NCBI GenBank assembly: GCA_030539165.1
Contig: JAUNSO010000032.1
Span: 1 to 34,144, forward strand
Reading direction: 5' to 3'
Length of the DNA stretch: 34,144 nt
Source: a bacterium
GTDB lineage: Bacteria > Bacillota > Clostridia > Lachnospirales > Lachnospiraceae
Positions within the stretch are counted from its first letter, which is position 1; each line of letters begins with the position of its first letter. The notes beneath the pieces were generated by a model, which saw only the letters and a program-made list of their open reading frames with translations, did not search any database and had not been told where the DNA came from. Below, one piece after another: positions 26,929 to 34,106 of the stretch. Position numbers and translations under genes: made by a program.

Positions 26929-27692
26929 GACATATTCCTCTCTTTTTTCATATATATTGATCGTTTATAAGGCAGACCGCGGGTACGATGATGTTCCTGT
27001 GTGACTTGATTTCGTCTGCCATGCAGATGAAGCACAAGGCTTTTCTCAGCATGATATTCCCGTGGATAGAGCCATGCTCGTGCTGTGTGATTTTCGATTC
27101 CACGTACCATAGCCGCTGCAGATAACTCATCTGCAAGCCGCAGGCTTCGCATCAAAACCGGTACCAGCATATATTCCATCCATTTGACCGGTGATTTCAC
27201 AAATGCCGGAAAAGATGTATCAATACCGCGAAGCTTCAGACTTTCTCGGATGAATCCGAGCTCCGCTTTCACCGTTGGCAGATACCGCAGCGTCACCGCA
27301 AATGGGATGATCAGCATTCTCGGAATTTTAAGCTTCTCCAGAGTCTCAATGATCTCACCCGTACTCATCGTTCTTGTCAGCGACAGACCAAGCATCCTGA
27401 TCAACAGCAGACGTGGCAGCAGCTGCAATACTGTCAGGATAAATGTTCTGATAGAGCCCTGCACGAGAATCATACATATGGACTGCAGTGCACAGACTGA
27501 CAAAATCATACACAGCTGTATCAATGCTGTCTTTGCTGCGCCAGACAGTGCCATGATGCATACAATCAATCCTGTCAAAAGCAGAAGCAGTTCGTTTTCC
27601 CGCAGCACAACAGCCAGCACAGCTGATACCATAACCACAAGGACACGTATCCTTCCGTCTATAGAAAGAATCTGTTTTCTGTCACATTTCAT
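26925..27692 (-). CDS. ECF transporter EcfT subunit (dedicated system)
   Basis: A 255-residue coupling subunit. Several hydrophobic segments lie in residues 15-150, and two X-R-G coupling motifs are present (KLRGID at 153-158 and MVRGIE at 195-200). The remaining 55 residues form an unusual hydrophilic tail with six His (202, 214, 222, 224, 234, 235). The ATG at 27692 is chosen because GAGAGG lies 9 bases before it; it overlaps the end of the ATPase gene by 11 bases. Overlaps on both sides show a tightly coupled operon. Confidence 0.88.
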   Translation of the reverse strand: MKCDRKQILSIDGRIRVLVVMVSAVLAVVLRENELLLLLTGLIVCIMALSGAAKTALIQLCMILSVCALQSICMILVQGSIRTFILTVLQLLPRLLLIRMLGLSLTRTMSTGEIIETLEKLKIPRMLIIPFAVTLRYLPTVKAELGFIRESLKLRGIDTSFPAFVKSPVKWMEYMLVPVLMRSLRLADELSAAAMVRGIENHTARAWLYPREYHAEKSLVLHLHGRRNQVTQEHHRTRGLPYKRSIYMKKERNMS

Positions 27693-29121
27693 AGATACCA
27701 TCCTCTCTGAGCTCAACCGTACGACTACAGCAGGTTCTGATAAATTCTGTATCATGCGATATGATCAGCAGAATGCGTCCCATACCGGCTATCTGCTGCA
27801 ACAGGTCACTCATCTTTCTCATACTTTCTCCATCCAAGCCACTGGAAGGCTCATCTAAAATCAGAATCCTTGCGTCACTCATAAGTGCTGCCGCGATTGT
27901 GAGCCTTTGCTTTTGACCACGTGAAAGTGCCATTGGATGCTGATTCCGGTATGCATGAAGTCCAAAGTATTGCAGCAGTTCTTCCATTTGACTCTTTTTC
28001 TTCTCACTTTGATCCAGTCCCAGCAGCAACTCTTTCTCCACGCTTTCCGAGAAAAGCTGATAATCTGAATCCTGCATGACATAGTAGAAATATTTCGTCC
28101 GCTGTCTCGGAGAAAGTGTCTCACCTTTCCATAGCACAGAGCCGCTCTGTTCTTTTAAGAGCCCGGTTATAACTTTTGCAAGCGTTGACTTGCCGGCTCC
28201 ATTATTTCCGGTAACTGCAATGATCTCACCCGGCTCCGCTGTCATATTCAGATTTGAGAAAACCATATCTTCTGCATTTTTATAATGAAAGAACAACTGT
28301 CTGATTTCGAGCCCCTTCTCTCCACTGCTTTTTCGGTGTGTGACAGCCTGTTCCAGCTTCTCCGGATAGAACAGCCGCAGTCCCAGCTTCTGTAATGACG
28401 CAGAAGACAGGCTGAGGGCTTCCTCTCCCTGATACACCTTCAGAAGCCTCCCATTCTCCATGATTGCAAAGTAATCCATCAGATCACGCAGATAGTACAG
28501 ACGGTGCTCCAGAACAACAATTGTATGCCCCAGCGTCTTCAGGCGTTCCATCAGATCACGCAGTTCCTCTACCGCCTGCATATCCAGATTTGCAGAAGGC
28601 TCATCAAACAGAAAAACGCGCGGCTTCATACAATAGCAGGAAGCGATTGCCACCTTTTGCTTCTCACCGCTTGACATCTCCAGCAAGCTCCTGTCACGCA
28701 GCTTTTCGATATTGAGCCTCTGTATGGCATCCTCCATCCTGCTGATGATTTCATCACGGCGCATTCCCATATTGCGGCACCCAAATGATAATTCATCAAA
28801 TACATTGGTCGTAAAAAACTGTGATCTCGGATCCTGGAATACGGAGCCGACCAATTCTCCGATTTTCCCGATTTCCATCTCCTTTGTATTTTGACCATCA
28901 AGATAGACATCGCCCTCAAAAATACCTTCTTCAAAATGTGGAATCAAGCCGTTGATGCATTTTGAAAGTGTCGTCTTACCGCACCCGCTTTTTCCTGCAA
29001 TGACAATCAATTCACCTGATCTGATCCGGAGGTTCACCTGTTTGATTCCGTTTTCTTCCACTGATTCTTCCGGTCTCAAATCACAGCGATAAGAATATGT
29101 GATATCCTGTATAGAAATCAT
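27682..29121 (-). CDS. Double-domain ECF ATPase
   Basis: Two fused ABC ATPase domains in 479 residues, replacing separate EcfA and EcfA' proteins. Domain 1: Walker A GKSGCGKTT (43-51), signature MSSGEKQ (149-155), Walker B LFDEP (171-175). Domain 2: Walker A GNNGAGKS (305-312), signature LSRGQKQ (399-405), Walker B LILDEP (420-425), H-loop ISHD. The signatures depart from LSGGQ in one residue each. The ATG at 29121 begins one base after the stop of the preceding gene (TAGCATG); the frame upstream overlaps that gene. Confidence 0.93.
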   Translation of the reverse strand: MISIQDITYSYRCDLRPEESVEENGIKQVNLRIRSGELIVIAGKSGCGKTTLSKCINGLIPHFEEGIFEGDVYLDGQNTKEMEIGKIGELVGSVFQDPRSQFFTTNVFDELSFGCRNMGMRRDEIISRMEDAIQRLNIEKLRDRSLLEMSSGEKQKVAIASCYCMKPRVFLFDEPSANLDMQAVEELRDLMERLKTLGHTIVVLEHRLYYLRDLMDYFAIMENGRLLKVYQGEEALSLSSASLQKLGLRLFYPEKLEQAVTHRKSSGEKGLEIRQLFFHYKNAEDMVFSNLNMTAEPGEIIAVTGNNGAGKSTLAKVITGLLKEQSGSVLWKGETLSPRQRTKYFYYVMQDSDYQLFSESVEKELLLGLDQSEKKKSQMEELLQYFGLHAYRNQHPMALSRGQKQRLTIAAALMSDARILILDEPSSGLDGESMRKMSDLLQQIAGMGRILLIISHDTEFIRTCCSRTVELREDGIYEM

Positions 29122-29122
29122 G

Positions 29123-29497
29123 CTACAATAACACCTCCGCCAATACGACATGAAGAATGCTGATTCCGACTGATATGAAAGAGTAAATGACATGCTTTCT
29201 GACAGCTGTCACACGTTCTGTCTTTTTGTTCACCAGAACAACAATGGAAGCTGCAAAACCGGCAACTGCTAGTATTCCTGATAATATAACCAGCAGTACA
29301 TTGATATCCATCATTGAAACCGCAACCAAAGATATCACTGTATGTACGAGGGTAAACACCCCGCCGATGATGGTGAGCGGCTTATGCAGCCGATGCATCA
29401 GTTTACTTTTCTTTCTCCAGAAGATTGCTGTGACCACGAGCATACAAACTAGACTCAGCAGTCCTGTCATATTAATGATTCCATTTAATCTGTCCAT
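29123..29497 (-). CDS. Four-helix membrane protein with paired His, possible b-type heme protein
   Basis: A 124-residue protein with four hydrophobic segments (about 8-26, 42-62, 64-89, 103-121). Four His lie in matched pairs: H38 and H52, H102 and H116, each pair 14 residues apart near the ends of helices; H35 is also present. This layout recalls membrane cytochrome b and ferric-reductase-like proteins, but the family is not recognised. It is the first gene of the ECF operon, one base before the ATPase start. GGAGAG precedes the ATG. Confidence 0.7.
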   Translation of the reverse strand: MDRLNGIINMTGLLSLVCMLVVTAIFWRKKSKLMHRLHKPLTIIGGVFTLVHTVISLVAVSMMDINVLLVILSGILAVAGFAASIVVLVNKKTERVTAVRKHVIYSFISVGISILHVVLAEVLL

Positions 29498-29578
29498 TTG
29501 ATTCTCTCCATTTATTTTCTTTGTTGAAAATCATTCTAACAGACGTATCTTTGAATTTTCTTTGAAAGACAGGTATGA

Positions 29579-29584
29579 TATAAT
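29579..29584 (+). promoter_or_regulatory. Extended -10 promoter of the two-component genes
   Basis: TGATATAAT at 29576-29584 is a perfect extended -10 element; the -35 region (TTTTCT at 29556-29561, spacing 17) is weak. An untranslated leader of about 110 nt follows. Confidence 0.7.
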
Positions 29585-29597
29585 GAGTGCAAGAGAG

Positions 29598-29659
29598 CCA
29601 AAGGGAGCTTGCTCACTTTTGGTGAACGGCGAATGTCGATCATGAGCTATGCTCATGAT
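29598..29659 (+). promoter_or_regulatory. Two hairpins in the response-regulator leader
   Basis: An imperfect dyad at about 29598-29622 (CCAAAGGGAGC against GCTCACTTTTGG) is followed by a perfect one at 29639-29647/29651-29659 (ATCATGAGC/GCTCATGAT, loop TAT). Both are in the 5' leader between promoter and ATG. No known riboswitch is recognised. Confidence 0.4.
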
Positions 29660-29699
29660 ATGATAAAAACAGAAAAATAATTACATCAGAGGAACGCAG

Positions 29700-30392
29700 A
29701 TGAGAATATTGTTAGTAGAAGATGAAATTGCTCTGGCTGATGCCCTGCAGTACAAGCTAAAGCAAAACAAATATCAGGTAGATGTCGTATATGACGGCAT
29801 TTCAGGAGAGGATTATGCCTTAAGTGACATCTATGACGTGCTGATTCTCGACCGTATGCTGCCCGGCAAGGAAGGGCTGGAGATTCTTCGGAGTGTTCGA
29901 AGTGCCGGTATCACAACACCGGCGATGTTCTTAACGGCCAGAGATACTGTCAACGATCGTGTGGACGGCCTGGATGCCGGTGCGGATGATTATCTGATTA
30001 AGCCCTTCTCCAACAAGGAATTTCTTGCACGTGTGAATGCGCTCGCCAGAAGAAGCCTTCGTTTTATAGATAATGATGTTCTTACCATCGGGTGTGGACA
30101 GCTTCATACGCAGAAATCTGAATTCACCATTGATGGTGAGACCTACTCCCTGACCAACACCGAGGCTGCACTTATGGAATTACTAATCCGCAACAAGGAG
30201 CTGGTACTGTCCAAGGAACAGATTATGGAGAAAATATGGGGTTTTGACCACGATATTGAGCTTGCTAATGTAGAACTCTACATATTCTATCTGAGGAAAA
30301 AGCTGCCTTTTGCCAAAGCCGGCATTCGGCTCTTAACCGTTCGCGGTATCGGATATATGCTGACAGAGAAAGCAGAACAGGAGAAAAAATGA
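29700..30392 (+). CDS. OmpR-family response regulator
   Basis: A 230-residue DNA-binding regulator. The receiver has D51 as phospho-acceptor (LILDRMLPG), T79 and K101 (IKPFS). The C-terminal winged helix (about 125-225) shows SLTNTEAALMELLIRNKELV and VELYIFYLRKKL, with GIGYML at the end. Its stop overlaps the kinase start by 4 bases. It is divergent from the ECF operon, 202 bases away, which makes that operon a likely target, by inference. Confidence 0.95.
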   Translation: MRILLVEDEIALADALQYKLKQNKYQVDVVYDGISGEDYALSDIYDVLILDRMLPGKEGLEILRSVRSAGITTPAMFLTARDTVNDRVDGLDAGADDYLIKPFSNKEFLARVNALARRSLRFIDNDVLTIGCGQLHTQKSEFTIDGETYSLTNTEAALMELLIRNKELVLSKEQIMEKIWGFDHDIELANVELYIFYLRKKLPFAKAGIRLLTVRGIGYMLTEKAEQEKK

Positions 30393-31276
30393 TCAAAAAA
30401 ATTAAGAATCGCTTTATTTTATACGCAACAATGGTCATCTCAGCTATCGTTGTCATTACGTTGATGTTCGGACTGCACAGAAACAGCAGCGAATACTATA
30501 TTCAAAGATATACATCGCTCGGGCTGCTTCTGATTATCGCCGTTCTCATCGGCAGCTTTCTGCTGTCCAATCTTGCCGTTAAGCCTATTCAGAAGGCATG
30601 GCAGCAACAGTTGGATTTCACGGCAGATGCATCGCACGAACTGCGCACCCCTCTGTCTGTCATACAGTCTAATCTGGAAATTGTCATGGAAAACGAAGAT
30701 TCCACCATTGCCGAACAGGAAAAGTGGCTGAAAAATATTGAGAATGAATCACATAGAATGAACAAGCTGGTAGAAGCACTATTGACGCTCTCACGTGCAG
30801 ATACCGGTGCCCATCCCCCGGTGATGGAAAGGCTGTCGTTAGTTGCTTTGGTAAATAGCAAGGCTGAAGGCTTTGAGGCCCTGGCAAAAGAGAGAGAAAT
30901 TATAATTCGATCCGAGATTCCGGAGGATTTGATGATCCATGCAGATCATGGCAAAATGGAACAGCTCTTTACGATATTAATTGATAATGCGATTCAATAT
31001 ATGGGGAAGCCCGGAGAAATCTGCATCCGTGCAGCAGAGTCTAAGAAAATAGTACGGATTGAAGTTCAAGATGATGGGAATGGAATTGCACCGGAGGATT
31101 TGTCACATATTTTTCAACGGTTTTATAGAGCTGATAAGGCAAGGAGTGCCTCTGCTAAGGGTGCCGGACTAGGACTGACGATTGCTCAAATGATTGTTGT
31201 CGAGCATAAAGGGACAATTAGGGCAGAAAGTGTGGTTGGAAAAGGGACGCGATTTTTGATTGAGTTGCCTCGGTAG
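30389..31276 (+). CDS. Minimal sensor histidine kinase
   Basis: A 295-residue membrane kinase. Two segments (about 11-29 and 43-63) enclose an outside loop of only about 13 residues, so no periplasmic sensor domain exists. The phospho-acceptor is H83 (ADASHELRTPLS), then N-box LIDNAIQY (N200), G1 box DDGNGI (228-233), F box FQRFYRADKAR and G2 GAGLGL (258-263). The signal is probably sensed in the membrane or through another membrane protein. AGGAG precedes the ATG within the regulator gene. Confidence 0.94.
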   Translation: MIKKIKNRFILYATMVISAIVVITLMFGLHRNSSEYYIQRYTSLGLLLIIAVLIGSFLLSNLAVKPIQKAWQQQLDFTADASHELRTPLSVIQSNLEIVMENEDSTIAEQEKWLKNIENESHRMNKLVEALLTLSRADTGAHPPVMERLSLVALVNSKAEGFEALAKEREIIIRSEIPEDLMIHADHGKMEQLFTILIDNAIQYMGKPGEICIRAAESKKIVRIEVQDDGNGIAPEDLSHIFQRFYRADKARSASAKGAGLGLTIAQMIVVEHKGTIRAESVVGKGTRFLIELPR

Positions 31277-31293
31277 ACTTCCCTTCAATAGAT

Positions 31294-31328
31294 ACAGTGC
31301 CTGCTTCTGTCCAGACAGCAGGCACTGT
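31294..31328. terminator. Hairpin between convergent kinase and precursor genes
   Basis: Perfect 12-bp arms ACAGTGCCTGCT (31294-31305) and AGCAGGCACTGT (31317-31328) around an 11-base loop, between the kinase stop (31276) and the precursor stop (31348). Neither strand has a T-run after it. A bidirectional terminator is the best guess from place and strength. Confidence 0.6.
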
Positions 31329-31347
31329 AGATTCATAGATTCCGTGT

Positions 31348-31683
31348 CTACCACCAGCTAAAGACTACAAAGTTTGTGCAAATGTAATCCGGATCTTCTT
31401 CCAGATATTTAAATTCTCTACTAAAAAAATCAAGTACATCCGGATCAAGGCCTTCACCACCGGTTACATGATCCAATTCTTCATCAGAAAGTTCCTGTGC
31501 TTTAGCCTTTTCCCAATCGCTGGCAGAAATGTTAAAGCCAAGTGCCTTGGCTGCAATAGACATAGCTTCTCCATCAGACTTAGCTCCTCCCTCCACAGCT
31601 GCCTTTATCTCGTCCACAAACTTCTTTTGCAGTTCCTCGTTTTCTTTCATCATTTGTTGCATACGTTTTAGTTCATCCATCAT
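31348..31683 (-). CDS. Nif11-type RiPP precursor peptide
   Basis: A 111-residue precursor. Residues 1-76 form a Nif11-like leader: helical LKRMQQMMKENEELQKKFVD, MSIAAKALGFNISASDWEKA, then the conserved ELSDEELDHVTGG, with the double Gly at 75-76 as the likely cleavage site. The 35-residue core (77-111) has 9 acidic and 9 aromatic residues, one Cys (102) and ends CTNFVVFSWW. It begins directly after the maturase stop codon (TGAATG), using AAAGGA in the last maturase codons, so its translation depends on the maturase. The stop TAG at 31348-31350 is confirmed. Confidence 0.88.
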   Translation of the reverse strand: MMDELKRMQQMMKENEELQKKFVDEIKAAVEGGAKSDGEAMSIAAKALGFNISASDWEKAKAQELSDEELDHVTGGEGLDPDVLDFFSREFKYLEEDPDYICTNFVVFSWW

Positions 31684-33156
31684 TCATTTTCCTTTCTTTT
31701 GTTTTCTTTTGTTTTCCTCTGCATCCTCCTGTGCTTTGATCTCCGACGCATATTTTGCAATGGCTGCATCCGCTACTGCTCTAACCTTCGCTTCACCCAC
31801 ATTCTTGTGAAACCAACAACAGTGCGGGTCGTAATTCAGAAAATCTCCATCTGACGTAGTTCCCGCTACCATGCAGCCACCACAACAGTTGTAGAGATGC
31901 TCACATCCCTGACAATCAGGATTGTGGTCAATCATCTGCTGGACGGTCGTTCGCGTTACCTGAGAATAGAAAGAATCCCAAGAGGCTCTGCCCATATCCT
32001 CTGTTAGAATACTCGGAAATTTTTCCTTGAGGACCACGTCAGCAAAATTGATACAGGGAACCAGACGCCCCTCCGCATCAATGTAAGCGTGGTGCTGCAT
32101 GCTCCCACAGTAGGGTCGTTTGGCAAAATCAACATTCTCTGGCGCATGGCGCGCATAACTGACAGAATAACGAGTGGAATGAGCCTTACAGTAAAAAAAG
32201 CCGTCCAGCTCCAGTGAAAGAGGCATACCATCTTTGAAAAACTCAGGAAGATAATTCTTGTATATTTCCCATGCTTCCATCCAGTTCAGAGCATATTGCT
32301 CGGAGTATTCCTTCCAAAGACCGAGTTCCTGCGGCGTATTCAACCGTAAGAAAGAGCAGCCATAGCTAGCCAGCAGCCTCACCGTTTCCGCCAAAGATGT
32401 GGCATTTTCTTTGTGAATACACATTGCGCAGGTATATTTTATCTTTCTCTCCTGCAGCAGCCTGAGTGCTTTCAGCAGTTCATCCTCTGCCTCTGGGATG
32501 CCCCGAAGCCAGGAATGGTGTCCTACACCATCATAGGAGATTTGATATTCAGGCCGTTGTCCCATATGTTCCAGTTCGTCTAGCAGTTTCTCATCTAAGA
32601 GGCTTGCATTGGTAAAGATGAGCCGAATCCGAATTTTATGAGCTGAAAGCGCCTTTACAATTTCCAGAAAATCGCTGCGTACGAGGGGCTCGCCGCCGGT
32701 GATTGCAATTTCACGGATTCCACAGGCGCTGATCTGGTCTATGATGTGCAGACAATCTTTCAGTGGCAGCTGAGGATGACCGTTAGTTGGGGCGCTCAGC
32801 AGGCAATGACGGCAGTTATAGTTACACTTACCTGTGATGGACCATTGCACCAAATCCAGATAAATACCGGGATAGACATGATACCGCTGATAGGGTTCCA
32901 GCGCACCCATTGATTCCTCCGACTTGTGCAGCACCCCCTCCAGAGTAAGCCTATCAAGAAGCTTCTGCTGGGGTACTTTCAGAGCATGCTCGTCCACATT
33001 TTCCTCTCCATTGCAGCACAACAGAGTGAGAAAATCATCTTTATTTAAGAATAACGGTTTAGAGAAGAACCTCTCCCCCTGCATCACCCGTAGGGCATAA
33101 GGACGACGTTTCCATCCTCTGAATGCGTATTTTTTATCGAGCTTGTAGTATGACAT
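31684..33156 (-). CDS. Radical SAM/SPASM peptide maturase (Nif11-associated type)
   Basis: A 490-residue radical SAM enzyme expected to modify the Nif11 peptide. Residues 1-95 form a precursor-recognition-like domain (RGWKRRPYALRVMQGERFF). The SAM cluster is CNYNCRHC (C111, C115, C118), with GGEP at 154-157. The C-terminal SPASM region has C350, C368, C415, C418, C424/425, C428 and C446/447, enough for two auxiliary Fe-S clusters. A basic tail ends it (EENKRKQKKGK). The ATG follows GAGAGGAG by 7 bases. The chemistry on the peptide cannot be read from sequence. Confidence 0.92.
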   Translation of the reverse strand: MSYYKLDKKYAFRGWKRRPYALRVMQGERFFSKPLFLNKDDFLTLLCCNGEENVDEHALKVPQQKLLDRLTLEGVLHKSEESMGALEPYQRYHVYPGIYLDLVQWSITGKCNYNCRHCLLSAPTNGHPQLPLKDCLHIIDQISACGIREIAITGGEPLVRSDFLEIVKALSAHKIRIRLIFTNASLLDEKLLDELEHMGQRPEYQISYDGVGHHSWLRGIPEAEDELLKALRLLQERKIKYTCAMCIHKENATSLAETVRLLASYGCSFLRLNTPQELGLWKEYSEQYALNWMEAWEIYKNYLPEFFKDGMPLSLELDGFFYCKAHSTRYSVSYARHAPENVDFAKRPYCGSMQHHAYIDAEGRLVPCINFADVVLKEKFPSILTEDMGRASWDSFYSQVTRTTVQQMIDHNPDCQGCEHLYNCCGGCMVAGTTSDGDFLNYDPHCCWFHKNVGEAKVRAVADAAIAKYASEIKAQEDAEENKRKQKKGK

Positions 33157-33213
33157 TGAAAAACTCCTCTCTTTCTACTTTTCTCTCTCTTTTCTTGAAC
33201 AAACTCGATGAGT

Positions 33214-33250
33214 CACCTGTTTTCAGGTGTTTACGGAACAAGACCTTGTT
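33214..33250 (-). promoter_or_regulatory. Two palindromes in the protease-maturase spacer
   Basis: In the 98-base gap, CACCTG-TTTT-CAGGTG (33214-33229) and AACAAG-AC-CTTGTT (33237-33250) stand 7 bases apart. Neither has a T-run, so they look more like operator half-site pairs or a weak attenuator than a terminator. No clear promoter could be assigned. Confidence 0.4.
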
Positions 33251-33254
33251 AATT

Positions 33255-34106
33255 TTATATATTTAGATTCCAAAGTTCTTTGATTTCCTGGTGTTTTTCT
33301 TTTCGAACCAAATAGAATCCCAGGATTGTTCCCCCAACCGTAATAATAACGGCTACAATATCAGAAAATAAAATTGTATCTGGTGCATTAGCCGGTAATG
33401 CAAAAATGTCAGCCAAAATGTCCACCAATGCATGATAAGCAATTGGTGCCACGATATTTCTCGTTCTCAAATAAACTGCAGCAAAGATAAACCCAATACC
33501 GCATGCATATGCAACCTGATAGAGTGTTTCAGGAATTGACGAATGTGATAGGTTCATCAGATGTACAAGGCCAAAAATAACACTGGAAATAATCATAGAA
33601 TTGTAAATCACGTTCTTTTTATCTTTCCACTGAATCATCATATTGGAAAGAATTGTTCCTCTTACAACAATTTCCTCATAAAATCCCGGTGCAAATCCAG
33701 CTAGAATTCCAAGTGCAAGCATCCAGCCACTTTTCACCGTTCCTCCTTTTAGAAGATATTCAGGTATATTAGACAGTGCCATAAATAGAATTGGCATTCC
33801 AATCAGCATACTCTTCTTGAATCTCTCATTAGTAAATCCCATTGAAAAATTCTTTCCATAAGATTTTTTCATACAAAATACTAAGAAACAGGAAAATAAA
33901 ATACGGATTACAGCACTCGAGAAATCTCGCCATGCATTTTTATCTTCAAGCGGGAGATTCAGTGCCAGCATAGCATTCACATTTTTCACAATCAGCGTTG
34001 CAAGAAAATCGCATGCCAAAGTCCCTAAACAGATCAATACAATTCCAAACAAAACAGGATGTCCCAAAATCAGATGTTTCTTTCCTTTACTCATTTCTTC
34101 ATTCAT
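33255..34106 (-). CDS. CPBP-family intramembrane protease, start uncertain
   Basis: A membrane protease of the CPBP (Abi) family with about eight hydrophobic segments in 283 residues. All three motifs are intact: EEIVVR (E144, E145, R149), FGLVH (F178, H182) and HALVD (H225, D229). In bacteriocin loci such proteins serve in self-protection or peptide processing; here it is the first visible gene of the RiPP locus. The frame stays open to the window edge at 34144 and the ribosome site before the ATG at 34106 is poor, so the true start may lie outside. Confidence 0.85.
   Translation of the reverse strand: MNEEMSKGKKHLILGHPVLFGIVLICLGTLACDFLATLIVKNVNAMLALNLPLEDKNAWRDFSSAVIRILFSCFLVFCMKKSYGKNFSMGFTNERFKKSMLIGMPILFMALSNIPEYLLKGGTVKSGWMLALGILAGFAPGFYEEIVVRGTILSNMMIQWKDKKNVIYNSMIISSVIFGLVHLMNLSHSSIPETLYQVAYACGIGFIFAAVYLRTRNIVAPIAYHALVDILADIFALPANAPDTILFSDIVAVIITVGGTILGFYLVRKEKHQEIKELWNLNI

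Noticed and set aside
27184..27858. 224-codon plus-strand frame opposite the dedicated EcfT
   Set aside because: Antisense to a gene with clear EcfT motifs and overlaps at both ends; composition typical of a shadow frame.
28464..28934. Frames on both strands inside the double ATPase
   Set aside because: The 479-residue ATPase has all expected motifs in order, so other frames here are shadows.
31294..31328. Possible CRISPR repeat or mobile-element end
   Set aside because: A single inverted repeat with no further copies or spacers; fits a terminator between convergent genes.
31684..33156. Maturase as an anaerobic sulfatase-maturing enzyme
   Set aside because: It shares the SPASM layout, but there is no sulfatase nearby and a Nif11 precursor directly abuts it.
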